DNA of 64,000 nucleotides from positions 1-64,000 of the forward strand of contig NZ_BDCF01000015.1 of the NCBI RefSeq assembly GCF_001613365.1. Reading direction: 5' to 3'. Below, piece by piece: positions 7,997-20,211 of this stretch (the stretch's first letter is position 1; every line of letters starts with the position of its first letter). Source of the stretch: Nocardia xishanensis NBRC 101358. Lineage in GTDB: Bacteria; Actinomycetota; Actinomycetes; Mycobacteriales; Mycobacteriaceae. The position numbers were made by a program, and so were the translations under genes. The notes under the pieces were generated by a model that did no database searches, had not been told where the DNA came from, and was given only the letters and a program-made list of their open reading frames with translations.

Positions 7997-8021
7997 TGGT
8001 CATGTAGTATGCACTAGTAAC
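7997..8021 (+). promoter_or_regulatory. promoter/operator module shared with the HxlR locus
   Basis: TGGTCATGTAGTA-N6-AGTAAC is the same 25-base arrangement as at 51137-51161, between the HxlR regulator and its divergent hydrolase gene. The 13-base and 6-base blocks are identical with identical spacing. Here it is fused directly to a regulator fragment that lacks its own start region. Confidence 0.45.
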
Positions 8022-8024
8022 ACG

Positions 8025-8792
8025 TCAGCCGGGATGAGCGTCGACTACTACGTGCGCCTCGAACAGGGCCGGATCGGCGCCGTGTCCGAGGAAGTGCTGG
8101 ACGCTGTCGCGGGCGCCCTACGCCTCACCGATACCGAACGCGCCCATCTGTTCCGGCTGGCCGCCCGTCGGCGGTCGACGCCGGGCCGGGAACACCGCGC
8201 ACTGATCGATCCCGGTCTGCAACGCCTGCTCGACTCGTGGCCGACCACGCCCGCGCACATCCTCGACCACCGGATGAACGTGGTGGCCGCCAACGACCTG
8301 TGTATCGGCCTGTTCGCCGGTGCGGGCTGGGACCTGAGCGGTGAAACCAACGGCGCGCGACTGGTATTCCTCGATCCGGCCGCCCGCGAGTTCTATCTCG
8401 AATGGGCCGAGAAGGCGGAGTCGATCGTCACCTACCTGCGGCTGGCCGCGGGTCGTCATCCCGGCGACACCGAGTTGTCCGCTCTCGTAGTCGAACTCGC
8501 CGTCGCGAGCCCCGAGTTCGCGACCTTGTGGGCGGCGCACCGGGTGGCGGAGAAGGGCAGCGGGACGATGCGGGTGCGTCATCCCGTGGTCGGCGTGATC
8601 GCGCTGTTGTTCCACGGTTTCCCGGTGCCCGGCGACACCGACCTCACCCTTGTCACCTTCACCCCGGCCGCGGCCGCCGACGAAGAGGCGATCCGCCTGC
8701 TCGGCAGCTGGACGGCACCGGAGCCGTCATTCGACGAGCGGGAATCGCTTGTCGCGGAAGCAGATCCGGCCGTGCGGCGCGACATCGGCTAG
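8025..8792 (+). pseudogene. 5'-truncated XRE regulator with MmyB-like ligand domain
   Basis: An open frame with ATG 8034 gives 252 residues. Homology starts in the middle of the helix-turn-helix, at A-G-x-SVDYYVRLEQG just before and at the ATG, which in full-length relatives lies about 50 residues into the protein. The first HTH helices are absent. The remaining MmyB-like ligand domain (RMNVVAANDL, TYLRLAAGRHPGD, FATLWAAHRV) is complete to the C-terminus. DNA binding should be lost. Compare the intact relative at 49330-50229. The next gene, an NTF2-fold protein, is a usual type of neighbour for such regulators. Confidence 0.65.
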
Positions 8793-9166
8793 GGCGGCCC
8801 GGTGAACGTCACCGTCATCGCGTCGATGGCGGTGAAGTGCGATTTCTCGGCGGCGCACGGGATCCGATGACCCGCAGGGTCGGAATCGCCATCTGGCGTG
8901 CGCGGGCGTCCGTCTCTTGCTCGATCTGCTGAGCAAGTCCGTGTCGTTGTCCGCCGCTCCGAGGTTCGTGCGGACCGGCGGAGCTCTCCGACGTCGTCGG
9001 TGGATCATCCGCAACCCTGCAAGATGATGCCCCGCTACGGGGGTTGCGCGAATATTGCAGGTGCTCAACAGCATTCAAGCGCAGTGACTCTGGTGATGCC
9101 GCGACAACATATCGACCGACTGTTACGGTCATCGCGTCCAATAGCTTCAACGGGATGAGAACCGAA

Positions 9167-9841
9167 ATGACAGTTGACGCAACCGATTCGACAACCACGG
9201 ACGAGACGCCGCTCTGGTTGCAGGGCCGGGATGCCGTGGTCGCGGCGGCCGCGGCCGAGGACTGGCGCAACGGCGCACCGGACTACCACCTGACCGATGA
9301 GATCGTGCCGCGGGAGCGCGTCACCGAACACGCGCCGGGATCGCTGGAAGCGATCGTCGAGGATCTGGTCCGGGTCTTCGAGATGGAGGTCTCGCACAAG
9401 AAGGATCCGGCGACATGGGTGTCGCTGGTGGCCGAGCACTACCGCGGCCGCGTGAACGGCGGCCCCTGGCAGGATGCGGAGGAATTCGCGCGGATCGGCA
9501 GCTACAACATCCTGATCGGCGACAACCCCTACTACGAGGCCGCGGCCGAGACCTTCGAAAGCTCACACAAGATCTTCCACACCGCTTTCCCGAACGGCTT
9601 CTTCTGGGAGGTGCTGGAGGTGCTGTCCGGCCCGCCCACCGTCAGCTTCCGCTGGCGGCACTGGGGCAGCTACGACGGCCCGTACCGAGAGCATCAGCCC
9701 ACCGGAGCGACGATCGAGATGTTCGGCGTCACGATTGCCAGGGTCACCGAGGATCTACGCATCCTCGAGCTCGAGCATTTCTACGACAACAACCAGCTGC
9801 TGGGCCCGCTGGCCCACGGCTGCCCGGTTTCCAGGTCCTGA
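9167..9841 (+). CDS. SnoaL/NTF2-like protein
   Basis: About 224 residues with an NTF2-like cone fold of the SnoaL polyketide cyclase/ester cyclase type. The C-terminal half has the typical strands (HTAFPNGFFWEVLEVL, VSFRWRHWGSYDG, GVTIARVTEDLRILELEHFYD). Homologues act as cyclases, isomerases or binding proteins, so the function is open. ATG 9167 (M-T-V-D) is chosen; ATG 9155 is equally possible. The 370 bases upstream hold no gene I can support. Confidence 0.7.
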   Translation: MTVDATDSTTTDETPLWLQGRDAVVAAAAAEDWRNGAPDYHLTDEIVPRERVTEHAPGSLEAIVEDLVRVFEMEVSHKKDPATWVSLVAEHYRGRVNGGPWQDAEEFARIGSYNILIGDNPYYEAAAETFESSHKIFHTAFPNGFFWEVLEVLSGPPTVSFRWRHWGSYDGPYREHQPTGATIEMFGVTIARVTEDLRILELEHFYDNNQLLGPLAHGCPVSRS

Positions 9842-10109
9842 CCGCGCCTTGCGGGCTGGCGTGACGCCGAGCCCGTTCCGGGAACAGCAGACGGCCGGTG
9901 GTTATCCGGCCGTGCTGCTGCCGTCAGCCCTGGATGCGACGACCCACGCCGGTCTGCGGGACACCGCGTCGCCGCGATACGACCACCTACACCGACCTGC
10001 ACGCGCTTGTCCACGCGCTCGCCGCCGCACCGCTCTGGGATGCCGCGACGATCACCGCGCGCTGGCCCACGGCCTGCGATCACGGCGCCGCGCACCGACC
10101 CCGGCGACA

Positions 10110-10559
10110 CTACGTTCCGACCTGGTCGAGCACCTCGTGGAGTCGCGACAGGGTGATCGTCCAGCCGCGCTCCATGACATTGCGGGCCATCTTCTGTCGA
10201 CGGTCGGCGATGTCGAATCCGGTCTGCGTCAGCAGAAGTCGCGTGCCACGGCCCTGCGGCCGGAGCGCCAAATCGACAACCCACCGCGCGGGATATCGGG
10301 CTCGCAGATCGACCCAGCTGAGGGTCAGCTGCTCGTTCTGCCGAGCCGCCAGGACCTCGCACGCGATCTCGCCGGTCGGTTGGCTACGTACCGCGAAAAT
10401 GAAATGCGTTCCGACCGTGGCGGCGAACCCGATCGAACGCATCAACCATCGCTCGAGCAGATCCGGCTCGGTCAGCGCCCGCCACACGATGCCCGGCGGT
10501 TGCGGGAAGAAACGGCCGATCTCGACGGCGGCGGGATTCAGCTCCGAATCGGACGTCAC
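10110..10559 (-). CDS. SRPBCC/AHSA1-family protein
   Basis: A 149-residue START-like protein. The sequence PPGIVWRALTEPDLLERWLM, a central GTHFIFAV strand and a C-terminal NVMERGWTITLSRL helix fit the AHSA1 (activator of Hsp90 ATPase homologue 1-like) subfamily, usually small-molecule-binding proteins. The start is GTG 10559, overlapping the stop of a 17-codon upstream frame (GTGA). Relatives usually follow an ArsR-type regulator gene, and none is present here. The 270 bases before 10110 hold only weak coding signal and no intact frame. Confidence 0.75.
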   Translation of the reverse strand: MTSDSELNPAAVEIGRFFPQPPGIVWRALTEPDLLERWLMRSIGFAATVGTHFIFAVRSQPTGEIACEVLAARQNEQLTLSWVDLRARYPARWVVDLALRPQGRGTRLLLTQTGFDIADRRQKMARNVMERGWTITLSRLHEVLDQVGT

Positions 10560-10609
10560 CGGTGCGCTGCCTCGGCGCGTTTCGCGTCCGGGGTGAAAGG
10601 ATCGTTCAT
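10556..10609 (-). CDS. 17-residue leader peptide coupled to the AHSA1 gene
   Basis: ATG 10609 has a GGAG ribosome site 6 bases upstream and encodes MNDPFTPDAKRAEAAHR, ending in GTGA over the AHSA1 start. AHSA1 itself has no obvious ribosome site, so translation would depend on this frame. It may be a genuine leader, or the tail of a lost upstream partner gene. Confidence 0.35.
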   Translation of the reverse strand: MNDPFTPDAKRAEAAHR

Positions 10610-10775
10610 GGCTTCTCCAGTCACTGGGCAGGTCATTCGGTGAACTCCGCTTTCGACTCCTGCCGAGTTCGGAGTTCTCGGCTTCCCACGATCCCAGGCC
10701 TGAATAACGTTTGCCGCACCGATCGAGGACGCCGTAGCGCGATCACGCGCCAGGCGGATCGGGGGCGGGTGGACT

Positions 10776-11121
10776 CGGGCGGGTGGATGGCCGACCATGC
10801 TGACCGGCGACCCGATGCTCGGACCCGCCGACACCGTCGAGCAGCGCGAGTCGGTCTCGCTCGCGATGCTGACCCTCATGGAGCGGCTGTCGGCCAACTA
10901 GAGCGTGGGTACGCGCGCCGTCGTCGGCGGCCGCCCAGCCGTCTACGCCGCCGTCGTCAACGGCGGTCCCGCCGCGCTGTTCGAATTCGACGGGCAGGTC
11001 ATCGGCGTCGTCTGCCTCGAAGCGACCGCCGACGGTGTCGCGGCGATCCATCTCCAGGTCGACCCCGGCAAGTTGGAGCGCATCACGCGCCAATGGGCGG
11101 CCGCGGGCCCGCATCGCCCCT
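10776..11121 (+). pseudogene. decayed SigJ-like (ECF41-type) sigma factor
   Basis: The frame through ATG 10797 reads LTGDPM, GPADTVEQRES and MLTLMERLSAN, the region joining sigma-2 and sigma-4 in SigJ-like factors, then stops at TAG (about 10899). After an internal deletion it resumes as GTRAVVGG, VNGGPAALFEFDG and IHLQVDPGKL, the SnoaL-like C-terminal domain of the same family. The helix-turn-helix region 4 and most of region 2 are gone. The fragment ends in frame inside the dehydrogenase fragment that follows. Confidence 0.6.
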
Positions 11122-11594
11122 TCGCGCAGATGTGGTGCGCTCGGACCGCGATGCCCTATCTGGGTCCCATCTCGGCGAGCAAGGCGGCGCTCGAGTCGCT
11201 GTCCAAGGCGGCTCGTGTGGAGCTCGCGCCGTGGGGCATCCCGGTGACGGTGGTCGAGCCGGGCGCGGTCGAGACGACGATCTTCGCCAAGGCGGAGTCG
11301 AATGCGCGGAAGGCGCTGACGATGTCCGACGGGGATCGTGTCGAGCTCTACAGCAACCAACTCGCCGCTGTCGGCGCGGCGCTGGCCGGCCAGAAGGCCG
11401 GGCCTGTCGACAGAGTGGTCAAGCAGATCCTGCGCGCCGCCGAGGCCCGGCGGCCCAAGGAATGCTATGTCGCAGGCTCTGACGCGCGCATGCTGCGGCT
11501 GCTGTCGCGCCTGCCCTTCCGTCTGCGCGACCGCGTGCTCGCCCGTGCGTTGGGTCTGGCACGCGTCGACCTCGCGGCCGGAGCGCTGCGATGA
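11122..11594 (+). pseudogene. C-terminal half of a short-chain dehydrogenase
   Basis: In one open frame with the sigma remnant (10905-11594) lies the second half of an SDR: PISASKAALESLSKAARVEL, VTVVEPGAVETTIF and a hydrophobic C-terminus. The N-terminal cofactor motif is missing. The catalytic tyrosine of Y-x-x-x-K is replaced: the residues are I-S-A-S-K. It cannot be a working SDR. The last bases (ATGA) overlap the start of an intact SDR, which may still depend on its translation. Confidence 0.6.
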
Positions 11595-12403
11595 GCCGGA
11601 TCGTGCTCGCCGGAGCCACGTCCGGGCTGGGGCGGCAGGCGGCGCTCCAGCTGGCGGAGGACGGTCACGAGCTGGTTCTGATCGGCCGCAACGAGGCGGG
11701 GGGCGCGAAGCTGGCGCGTGAGACGGGCGGGTGGTTCCTGCGCGCGGACCTGTCCGTCGCGACGCACATCGACCACGCCGCCGAACAGATCGCGAGCCGG
11801 TTCCAGGGTGTGGACGTGCTGATCAACAATGCCGGTGTGATGACGCCGGAACGTCAGGTGACAGCAGAGGGTTTCGAATTGAACTTCGCGGTCCATCATC
11901 TGGCGCCGTACTCGCTCACCGGACGCCTGCTGCCATTGCTACGACGAGGCGGCGGCCGGGTGATCAATGTCAACTCCGAAGGTCACCGGCAGTCGATGTT
12001 CCGGTCCGGCCCGGTGCGCATCGATCTGAACGACTTGCAGAGCGGGCGGCAGTTCGATCCGTTCCTGGTCTACAGCCGCACGAAGCTGGCCAACCTCCTG
12101 TTCACCTACGAACTGCATCGGCGATATCCGGAACTGGCCGTTGCGGCACTGCATCCCGGCTTCGTACGCACGGATCTGGGCCGCGACTTCCCGCGAGCGC
12201 GGGTGGCGCTGCTACATCTGACGGCGTTGTCGGCACGGAAGGGCGCGGAGCCCGTAATCCAGCTGGCGACAACACCGAACCTGTCGAACGGCGCCTATTA
12301 CAACCGCTTCACCGAAACACGCAGCTCGGACGCTTCCTATGACCAAGTCTCCGCGCAGCGGCTCTGGGAACTCACCGAGCAATTCCGCGGCCCCTTCGCC
12401 TGA
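11591..12403 (+). CDS. short-chain dehydrogenase/reductase
   Basis: A 270-residue SDR resembling the retinol-dehydrogenase/protochlorophyllide-reductase-like group. The cofactor motif GATSGLGRQ is at residues 8-16, INNAGVM follows, then the S-x(n)-YSRTK active site and LHPGFVRTDLG. All catalytic residues are intact. Start ATG 11591 overlaps the stop of the chimeric upstream frame. The substrate is not predictable. Confidence 0.8.
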   Translation: MSRIVLAGATSGLGRQAALQLAEDGHELVLIGRNEAGGAKLARETGGWFLRADLSVATHIDHAAEQIASRFQGVDVLINNAGVMTPERQVTAEGFELNFAVHHLAPYSLTGRLLPLLRRGGGRVINVNSEGHRQSMFRSGPVRIDLNDLQSGRQFDPFLVYSRTKLANLLFTYELHRRYPELAVAALHPGFVRTDLGRDFPRARVALLHLTALSARKGAEPVIQLATTPNLSNGAYYNRFTETRSSDASYDQVSAQRLWELTEQFRGPFA

Positions 12404-12647
12404 CCGAGATGTCTTGCTGGCCGGTGTCTCTCGCGTTGCCGAATCAATACACCGAGTTGGTGATGCGGCGGTGGCGTGAGTTGCTGAGTCACACGGGTCG
12501 AGGGCGGGTGGCGATTCTTTCGGTGGCTGGGCGTAGCCGCGCCGGCATCGTTCGGGACGTGGCGGATCGGGGGATCGAGTTCAAGCCGGATGCGGAAAAT
12601 CCCAAGCGGGTGAAGCTGGCGAGAGGCTTGCCGGAAGGGGTTTCGGT

Positions 12648-12770
12648 GTGGCGGCACCGACTGTGGTTGACCAATCCCGCTGGATGCTTCGATCGCGGCT
12701 GGCGTGGCGGCACCGACTGTGGTTGAACCCACCCCGCGGGACGCATCGACCGAGGTCGGCGTGGCGGCGC
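12648..12770. repeat. ~56-bp degenerate tandem repeat
   Basis: GTGGCGGCACCGACTGTGGTTGA occurs exactly at 12648-12670 and 12704-12726, and a partial third copy (GTGGCGGCGCCG) begins at 12761. The spacer halves are also related, giving a period of about 56 bases and a little over two copies. It lies in the 390-base gap between two convergent genes, where I see no other gene. Confidence 0.55.
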
Positions 12771-12791
12771 CGCCCACGGCCGCGTGCGTTC

Positions 12792-14399
12792 CTATCCCGC
12801 CGCGACCTCGGCCGCCCACCGATAGTCGGCCTTACCCGCCGGCGTCCGTTCGACCTCGTCCACCACGACGATCGAGCGCGGTATCTTGTACCCCGCCAGC
12901 GACTTCCGGCAATGCTGCTGAACTTCGTCCAGTTCCAGCGCGGGCGCGTCCGGGTAGGTCGCGACGACGGCGGCGACCTTCTGCCCCATGCGCTCGTCGG
13001 GCACGGGGACCACGAGGGCGTCGGCGATCGACGGATGGGCGTGCAGGGCCGCCTCGACCTCTTCGGCGAAGACCTTCTCGCCGCCGGTGTTGATGCACTG
13101 CGAACCGCGCCCGAGGAACACGATGGTGCCGTCGGCCTCGACGCGCCCCATATCGCCGAGCACCGACATACGCGTGCCGTCGGCGCGGGTGCGGAAGGTG
13201 CGGGCGGATTTCTCCTCGTCCTTGTAGTACCCGAGCGGGACGTTGCCGACGCGGGCGATGTAGCCGATCTCGTCGCTGCCCGGCGCGATGTCGGCGAGGT
13301 CCTCGTCGACGAGGAGCATGCTCGGTGAGGGCGGCATGCGCAGGTTGCCCTGTTCGTCGACGGTGAAGGCGCCGTCGTTGCCGGATTCCGAGGCCCCGAA
13401 GTTGTCCCGCAGCAACAGATCCGGCTTGACCGCGAGCATGCGTTCGCGGACGCCGACCGACCAGATCGCCCCGCCCGAGGTGATCGAGAACAGCGAGCCG
13501 AAGTCGATCTCGCCCTTGCGGCGCTCCATCTCGTCGACCAGCGGCAGGCCCATGCCGTCGCCGACGATGAGGATCACCTGCAGTTTCTCCTGCTCGATCG
13601 CCTCGACGACGCGCCGCGAGTCGAAGTCGCGCATGAGCACGACACGGGCCCCGAGGGTGAAGAAGGTGAACAGCGAATACAGCGCGGCCCCGTGCATCAA
13701 CGGCGCGGCGATGAGAAACGACAGTTCTGGGAATTCTTTTGCGGCGGCGGCGATCTCGGCCAGATCCTTGCGCGGGTTCGCACCGTAGGGGTTGCCGCCG
13801 GAGAGTGGCTTGCGGAAGAAGTCGTCGTGCCGCCACATCACGCCCTTCGGATACCCCGTGGTTCCACCGGTATAGAGCACATACAGCTCGTCGCCGGTGC
13901 GGGGCTCGAACTCCGCTGCGGGGGAGATGTTCTCGGCCTCGGCGAAGGACATCACCGCGATCGAGCGGGCGGCCGCGGCGGAGCGGAGCTCGTCGTCGAT
14001 CTCGCTGACCACGATCACGGTCCGCAGCAGCGGGCACGCCGCGAGGAGCCCGGCCAGCGTGCGCTGGTGCTCGGGCAGTTCGACGACGACGGCGACGGAG
14101 TCCGAGTTGGTGAAGATGTACTCGAGCTCGGCGGGCGTGTACCGGTAGTTGACGTTGATCGGCACGGCGCGGATCTCGAGCAGGCCGAGCAGGGAGGTGA
14201 CGTGTTCGACGCTGTTCTTCAGGAACAGCGACACGTGATCTCCCGCGCCGATGCCCGCGTGCGACAGCAGCGCCGCCACCTTGTCGGCTTCGGTGCGGAG
14301 CCGGGCGTAGGTGATGTGCTCGCCCTCGTAGGTCAGCGCGACACGGTCGGGGACGGCGGCCGCGACCGTCTCGAAGACATCGGCCAGATTGAACTGCAA
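12792..14399 (-). CDS. FadD-type acyl-CoA synthetase
   Basis: A 535-residue ANL-superfamily ligase that activates a carboxylic acid to an acyl-adenylate and transfers it to CoA. The P-loop YTGGTTGYPKG is at residues 176-186, followed by VMWRHDDFF as in actinobacterial steroid/lipid FadD enzymes. A GYIARVGNVPLGYYKD block and C-terminal KVFAEEVEAALHAHPS and GKADYRW blocks are present, including the catalytic lysine region. The start TTG 14399 is chosen because AGGAG is 6 bases upstream; a GTG two codons earlier directly abuts it. The substrate is not evident. Confidence 0.8.
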   Translation of the reverse strand: MQFNLADVFETVAAAVPDRVALTYEGEHITYARLRTEADKVAALLSHAGIGAGDHVSLFLKNSVEHVTSLLGLLEIRAVPINVNYRYTPAELEYIFTNSDSVAVVVELPEHQRTLAGLLAACPLLRTVIVVSEIDDELRSAAAARSIAVMSFAEAENISPAAEFEPRTGDELYVLYTGGTTGYPKGVMWRHDDFFRKPLSGGNPYGANPRKDLAEIAAAAKEFPELSFLIAAPLMHGAALYSLFTFFTLGARVVLMRDFDSRRVVEAIEQEKLQVILIVGDGMGLPLVDEMERRKGEIDFGSLFSITSGGAIWSVGVRERMLAVKPDLLLRDNFGASESGNDGAFTVDEQGNLRMPPSPSMLLVDEDLADIAPGSDEIGYIARVGNVPLGYYKDEEKSARTFRTRADGTRMSVLGDMGRVEADGTIVFLGRGSQCINTGGEKVFAEEVEAALHAHPSIADALVVPVPDERMGQKVAAVVATYPDAPALELDEVQQHCRKSLAGYKIPRSIVVVDEVERTPAGKADYRWAAEVAAG

Positions 14400-14613
14400 A
14401 ACCACTCCTCGCAGACCGTCGGCATGGTCTACGCGCACCCTGTGAACGCGTTCTACTTCCACGTCGGCCGCGTCGCCGGAGAAGCTTCGGGCAGCTGAGC
14501 TCCGGCGCCGCGAGCCGACAGGGGCAACTGTAGAACATGTTCTAGAAATTCGGAAGCTTTCCGGTTCGTTCGGTGTGACCGCCGCCCCGACGCCGTGGCC
14601 GGAGAGCCGATGG

Positions 14614-16965
14614 TCAGTCTCTGGAGAACGCCGCCGCGAGCTCCCGCTCGACATCGATGTACGGGGTACCCGACGTGTCGACGACGACCTTGGCCACCGC
14701 GCCGCCGGTGAACTCGTACGGCGCCGTGTACGCGCTCGACACCGACTGTCCGCCGTTGCGCCCCACGGCGATTCCGCCGCCTGCCAATCCGAAAGTGCCC
14801 GGGTGGGTGCGCATGCCGGGCCGGGACGCGACGACGGCGTCATCGATGAACAGCGAGAGCTCCCCGAGCGGGGTGTGGCTCCCGTCGACGGTGCCGTTGC
14901 GTTCGTAGCGGACGCCGAAGACGTGGCTGCCCAGCGGCACCGGTTCCGGCGCGGACACCCGCTGCTCGTCTTCTCCCATGAAGTTGTAGACGTAGTGCAA
15001 TCGGCCGTCCTGGACGAACAGGACGTGACCGCCGTGTCCCGCACCCTGTTTGAACAGCACACCCTCGGCCGAAGAGGAGTGGATGGCGACTTCGGCCAGC
15101 ACCGAATACGACTGGCCGCGCATCTCGACGCCCGCCCCGATGCCGACCTCGGCGGTATCCGGGTAGTACGTGAAATTCGTCCGGTCCACCACCAGATAGG
15201 GCCGCCATCGGCCCAACATCTCCATGATGTTGAGATCGGCCAGCGGCAGCCCGTTGTACTTCGCGGCCTCGGAGAACCAGAGCGCCTTCAGTTCCTCCAG
15301 CTTCTCGGGGTTCTCGGCGGCCAGGTCGCGGTTCTGGCTGCGGTCCCGCTCGATGTGGTACAGCTCCCAGCGGTCCTGGTCGAAATGACTCCAGCCGGAC
15401 GGGGTCGCGGCGTGCACGGTGTTGGCGAACCAGCCGCGATGCCAGATGCCCCTGGTGCCGAGCATCGTGTAGAACTGGGTCTCCTTACCCGTCTCTGCCC
15501 GCGGATCGGTAAGCGCCGCAGCGAAACTCACGCCTTCCAGCGGCTGCTGCTGGATACCCTTGACGGTGTCGGGCGGTGTGATGCCGAGCAGCTCGTACAC
15601 GGTCGGCGTCACGTCGCAGACGTTGATGTAGGTGTCGCATACCGTGCCGTGCGCGCGAATTCCCTTGGGCCAGGAGACGATCGCGGGGTCGGCGATGCCG
15701 CCCTCGTGCGACGCGTAACGCTTGTAGAGCTTGTAGGGCGTGTTGAACGCCATCGCCCACCCGATCGGGTAGTGGTTGTAGGTCTGCGGGCCGCCGAGCT
15801 GGTCGTAGAACCGCATGCTCTCTTCGACGGTGTCGATGTAGCCGTTGAAGAACTTCACCTCGTTGACCGAGCCGTTGGGTCCTCCTTCGCCGCTGGCGCC
15901 GTTGTCGGAGATCACCACGACGATCGTGTTCTCCAACTGTCCCGACTCTTCGAGATAGTCGAGAATCCGGCCGATCTGATCGTCGGTGTAACTCTGGAAA
16001 CCGGCGAACACCTCGGCCATTCGAGCGAAGAGCCGCTTCTCCTCCATGTTCAGCGAATCCCACGGGCGCACGGTGTCCAGCAGCGGCCAGGGTTCGCCGT
16101 TGGGGCCCTTGGTGCCGAGATACGGGTTCACCGGCGACATTTCGGTGTCGGCCGGGACGATGCCCATCCGTTTCTGGTTCTCCAGCACGATGTCGCGGTA
16201 CGCCTCGTAGCCCATGTCGAAGCGACCGGCGTAGCGGTCGGCCCACTCGGCGAACACGTGGTGCGGTGCGTGGCCCGCGCCGGGGCAGACATAGGAGAAC
16301 CACGGCTTGTCGGGCGCGATGACCTTGGCGTCGCGGATGAACTCGATGGTCTTGTCCGCGATGTCCTTCGACAGGTGGTAGCCGTCCTCGGGAGTGGCGG
16401 GCGGCGCGGTGGTGTGGTTGTCGTAGACCAGCTCCGGATACCACTGGTCGGTCTCGCCGCCCATGAATCCGTAGAAGCGTTCGAAGCCCCGGCTCAGCGG
16501 CCAATGTCGTTTGGTCGAAGCCAGATTCGACTCCTCCAGCGGTGTCAGGTGCCACTTGCCGACGCAGTAAGTGTTCCAGCCCTTTTCGGCGAGCACCTCC
16601 GAGAGCAACGCGGTCTCGAACGGAATCCGGCCGCTGCAATTGGGGAAGCCGTCGGTGAATTCCTCGATCGTCGCCATGCCGACGGAGGTGGCGTTGCGTC
16701 CGGTGAGCAGCGACGCGCGCGTGGGCGAACACAGCGCGGTGGTGTGGAACTGCGACAACCGCACGCCGCGCTCGGCGATCCGCGTCATGTTCGGCATGTC
16801 GACCAGGCCGCCGAAGCAGTCCCAGGTGGCGATGCCGACGTCGTCCCAGACGATGTAGAGCACATTGGGCGCCCCCTCCGGCGCGGTCGGCGCCGCGAAC
16901 GGACCCCAATCCGGGGTGGAGTCGCGGATGTCCAGCTCGATCTTGCCCTTGAAATCGGTCGCCAT
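14614..16965 (-). CDS. large type I arylsulfatase
   Basis: A 783-residue sulfatase of the alkaline phosphatase superfamily, cleaving sulfate esters. The formylglycine signature C-x-P-x-R is CSPTR at residues 79-83, followed by ASLLTGRN. The metal site VLYIVWDDVG (about 35-44) and CVGKWHL are present, with ISDNGASGEGG downstream. A C-terminal extension (from about residue 610) folds into beta-strands (GGHVLFVQDGRL, LSLFIDDAVVASR). There is no signal peptide from ATG 16965, so it is probably cytoplasmic. A formylglycine-generating enzyme is required and is not in this window. Confidence 0.88.
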   Translation of the reverse strand: MATDFKGKIELDIRDSTPDWGPFAAPTAPEGAPNVLYIVWDDVGIATWDCFGGLVDMPNMTRIAERGVRLSQFHTTALCSPTRASLLTGRNATSVGMATIEEFTDGFPNCSGRIPFETALLSEVLAEKGWNTYCVGKWHLTPLEESNLASTKRHWPLSRGFERFYGFMGGETDQWYPELVYDNHTTAPPATPEDGYHLSKDIADKTIEFIRDAKVIAPDKPWFSYVCPGAGHAPHHVFAEWADRYAGRFDMGYEAYRDIVLENQKRMGIVPADTEMSPVNPYLGTKGPNGEPWPLLDTVRPWDSLNMEEKRLFARMAEVFAGFQSYTDDQIGRILDYLEESGQLENTIVVVISDNGASGEGGPNGSVNEVKFFNGYIDTVEESMRFYDQLGGPQTYNHYPIGWAMAFNTPYKLYKRYASHEGGIADPAIVSWPKGIRAHGTVCDTYINVCDVTPTVYELLGITPPDTVKGIQQQPLEGVSFAAALTDPRAETGKETQFYTMLGTRGIWHRGWFANTVHAATPSGWSHFDQDRWELYHIERDRSQNRDLAAENPEKLEELKALWFSEAAKYNGLPLADLNIMEMLGRWRPYLVVDRTNFTYYPDTAEVGIGAGVEMRGQSYSVLAEVAIHSSSAEGVLFKQGAGHGGHVLFVQDGRLHYVYNFMGEDEQRVSAPEPVPLGSHVFGVRYERNGTVDGSHTPLGELSLFIDDAVVASRPGMRTHPGTFGLAGGGIAVGRNGGQSVSSAYTAPYEFTGGAVAKVVVDTSGTPYIDVERELAAAFSRD

Positions 16966-17127
16966 CGCGCACCCCGATCGTGGTTGGGAGATTGCTGTCG
17001 ACATGCTGGGTTGGAGAATAACTCGCACCGCGCCGCGTCAGAGGCGTAAAAGCACCGACTCGATGAGGTGTCGGCAACTATTCAGTTACGGACCCGCCGG
17101 TGTCGCCGCAGATCGGGACCGGTCCGG

Positions 17128-17155
17128 GCGCGCACGGTGCTTTCACCGTGCGCGC
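17128..17155 (-). terminator. 12-bp-stem hairpin after the uvrA-like gene
   Basis: GCGCGCACGGTG (17128-17139) pairs perfectly with CACCGTGCGCGC (17144-17155) around a 4-base loop. It begins 8 bases past the stop of the UvrA-like gene and lacks a clear U-tract, as is common in actinomycetes. Confidence 0.65.
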
Positions 17156-17163
17156 CGCGAGAA

Positions 17164-19581
<2,418 letters not shown>

Positions 19582-19795
19582 CGTGTCTCCCTCTGGTGCG
19601 CGGGGTTCTTGTCGCGGTCGGACGTCGACGCGGATCGATCTCGATCGAAGCAGCTTCGCCGCCGGTTCTGTTCGACCCGGTCGCATCGGAAGCGGGCGGG
19701 GCACTCGCCGTGGGCGGCCGTGCGGCGACGGCCACCCACAGCGGGGCGGGACTACTTCTCGATCGGGCGGATCAGGACGTTGATCGCCGGAAGGA

Positions 19796-20206
<411 letters not shown>

Positions 20207-20211
20207 GCTGA

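Noticed and set aside
9862..10109. Possible gene between the SnoaL-like and AHSA1 genes
   Set aside because: Short coding-like segments appear in two different plus frames, but no start-to-stop frame or family match could be found.
12409..12726. 105-codon plus-strand frame over the tandem repeat
   Set aside because: The C-terminal part is the repeat itself read twice, and I recognise no family; treated as non-coding.
14399..15062. Long N-terminal extension of the FadD gene to a start at 15062
   Set aside because: The extension runs antiparallel within the arylsulfatase coding region in another frame and is low-complexity; TTG 14399 with AGGAG fits the family start.
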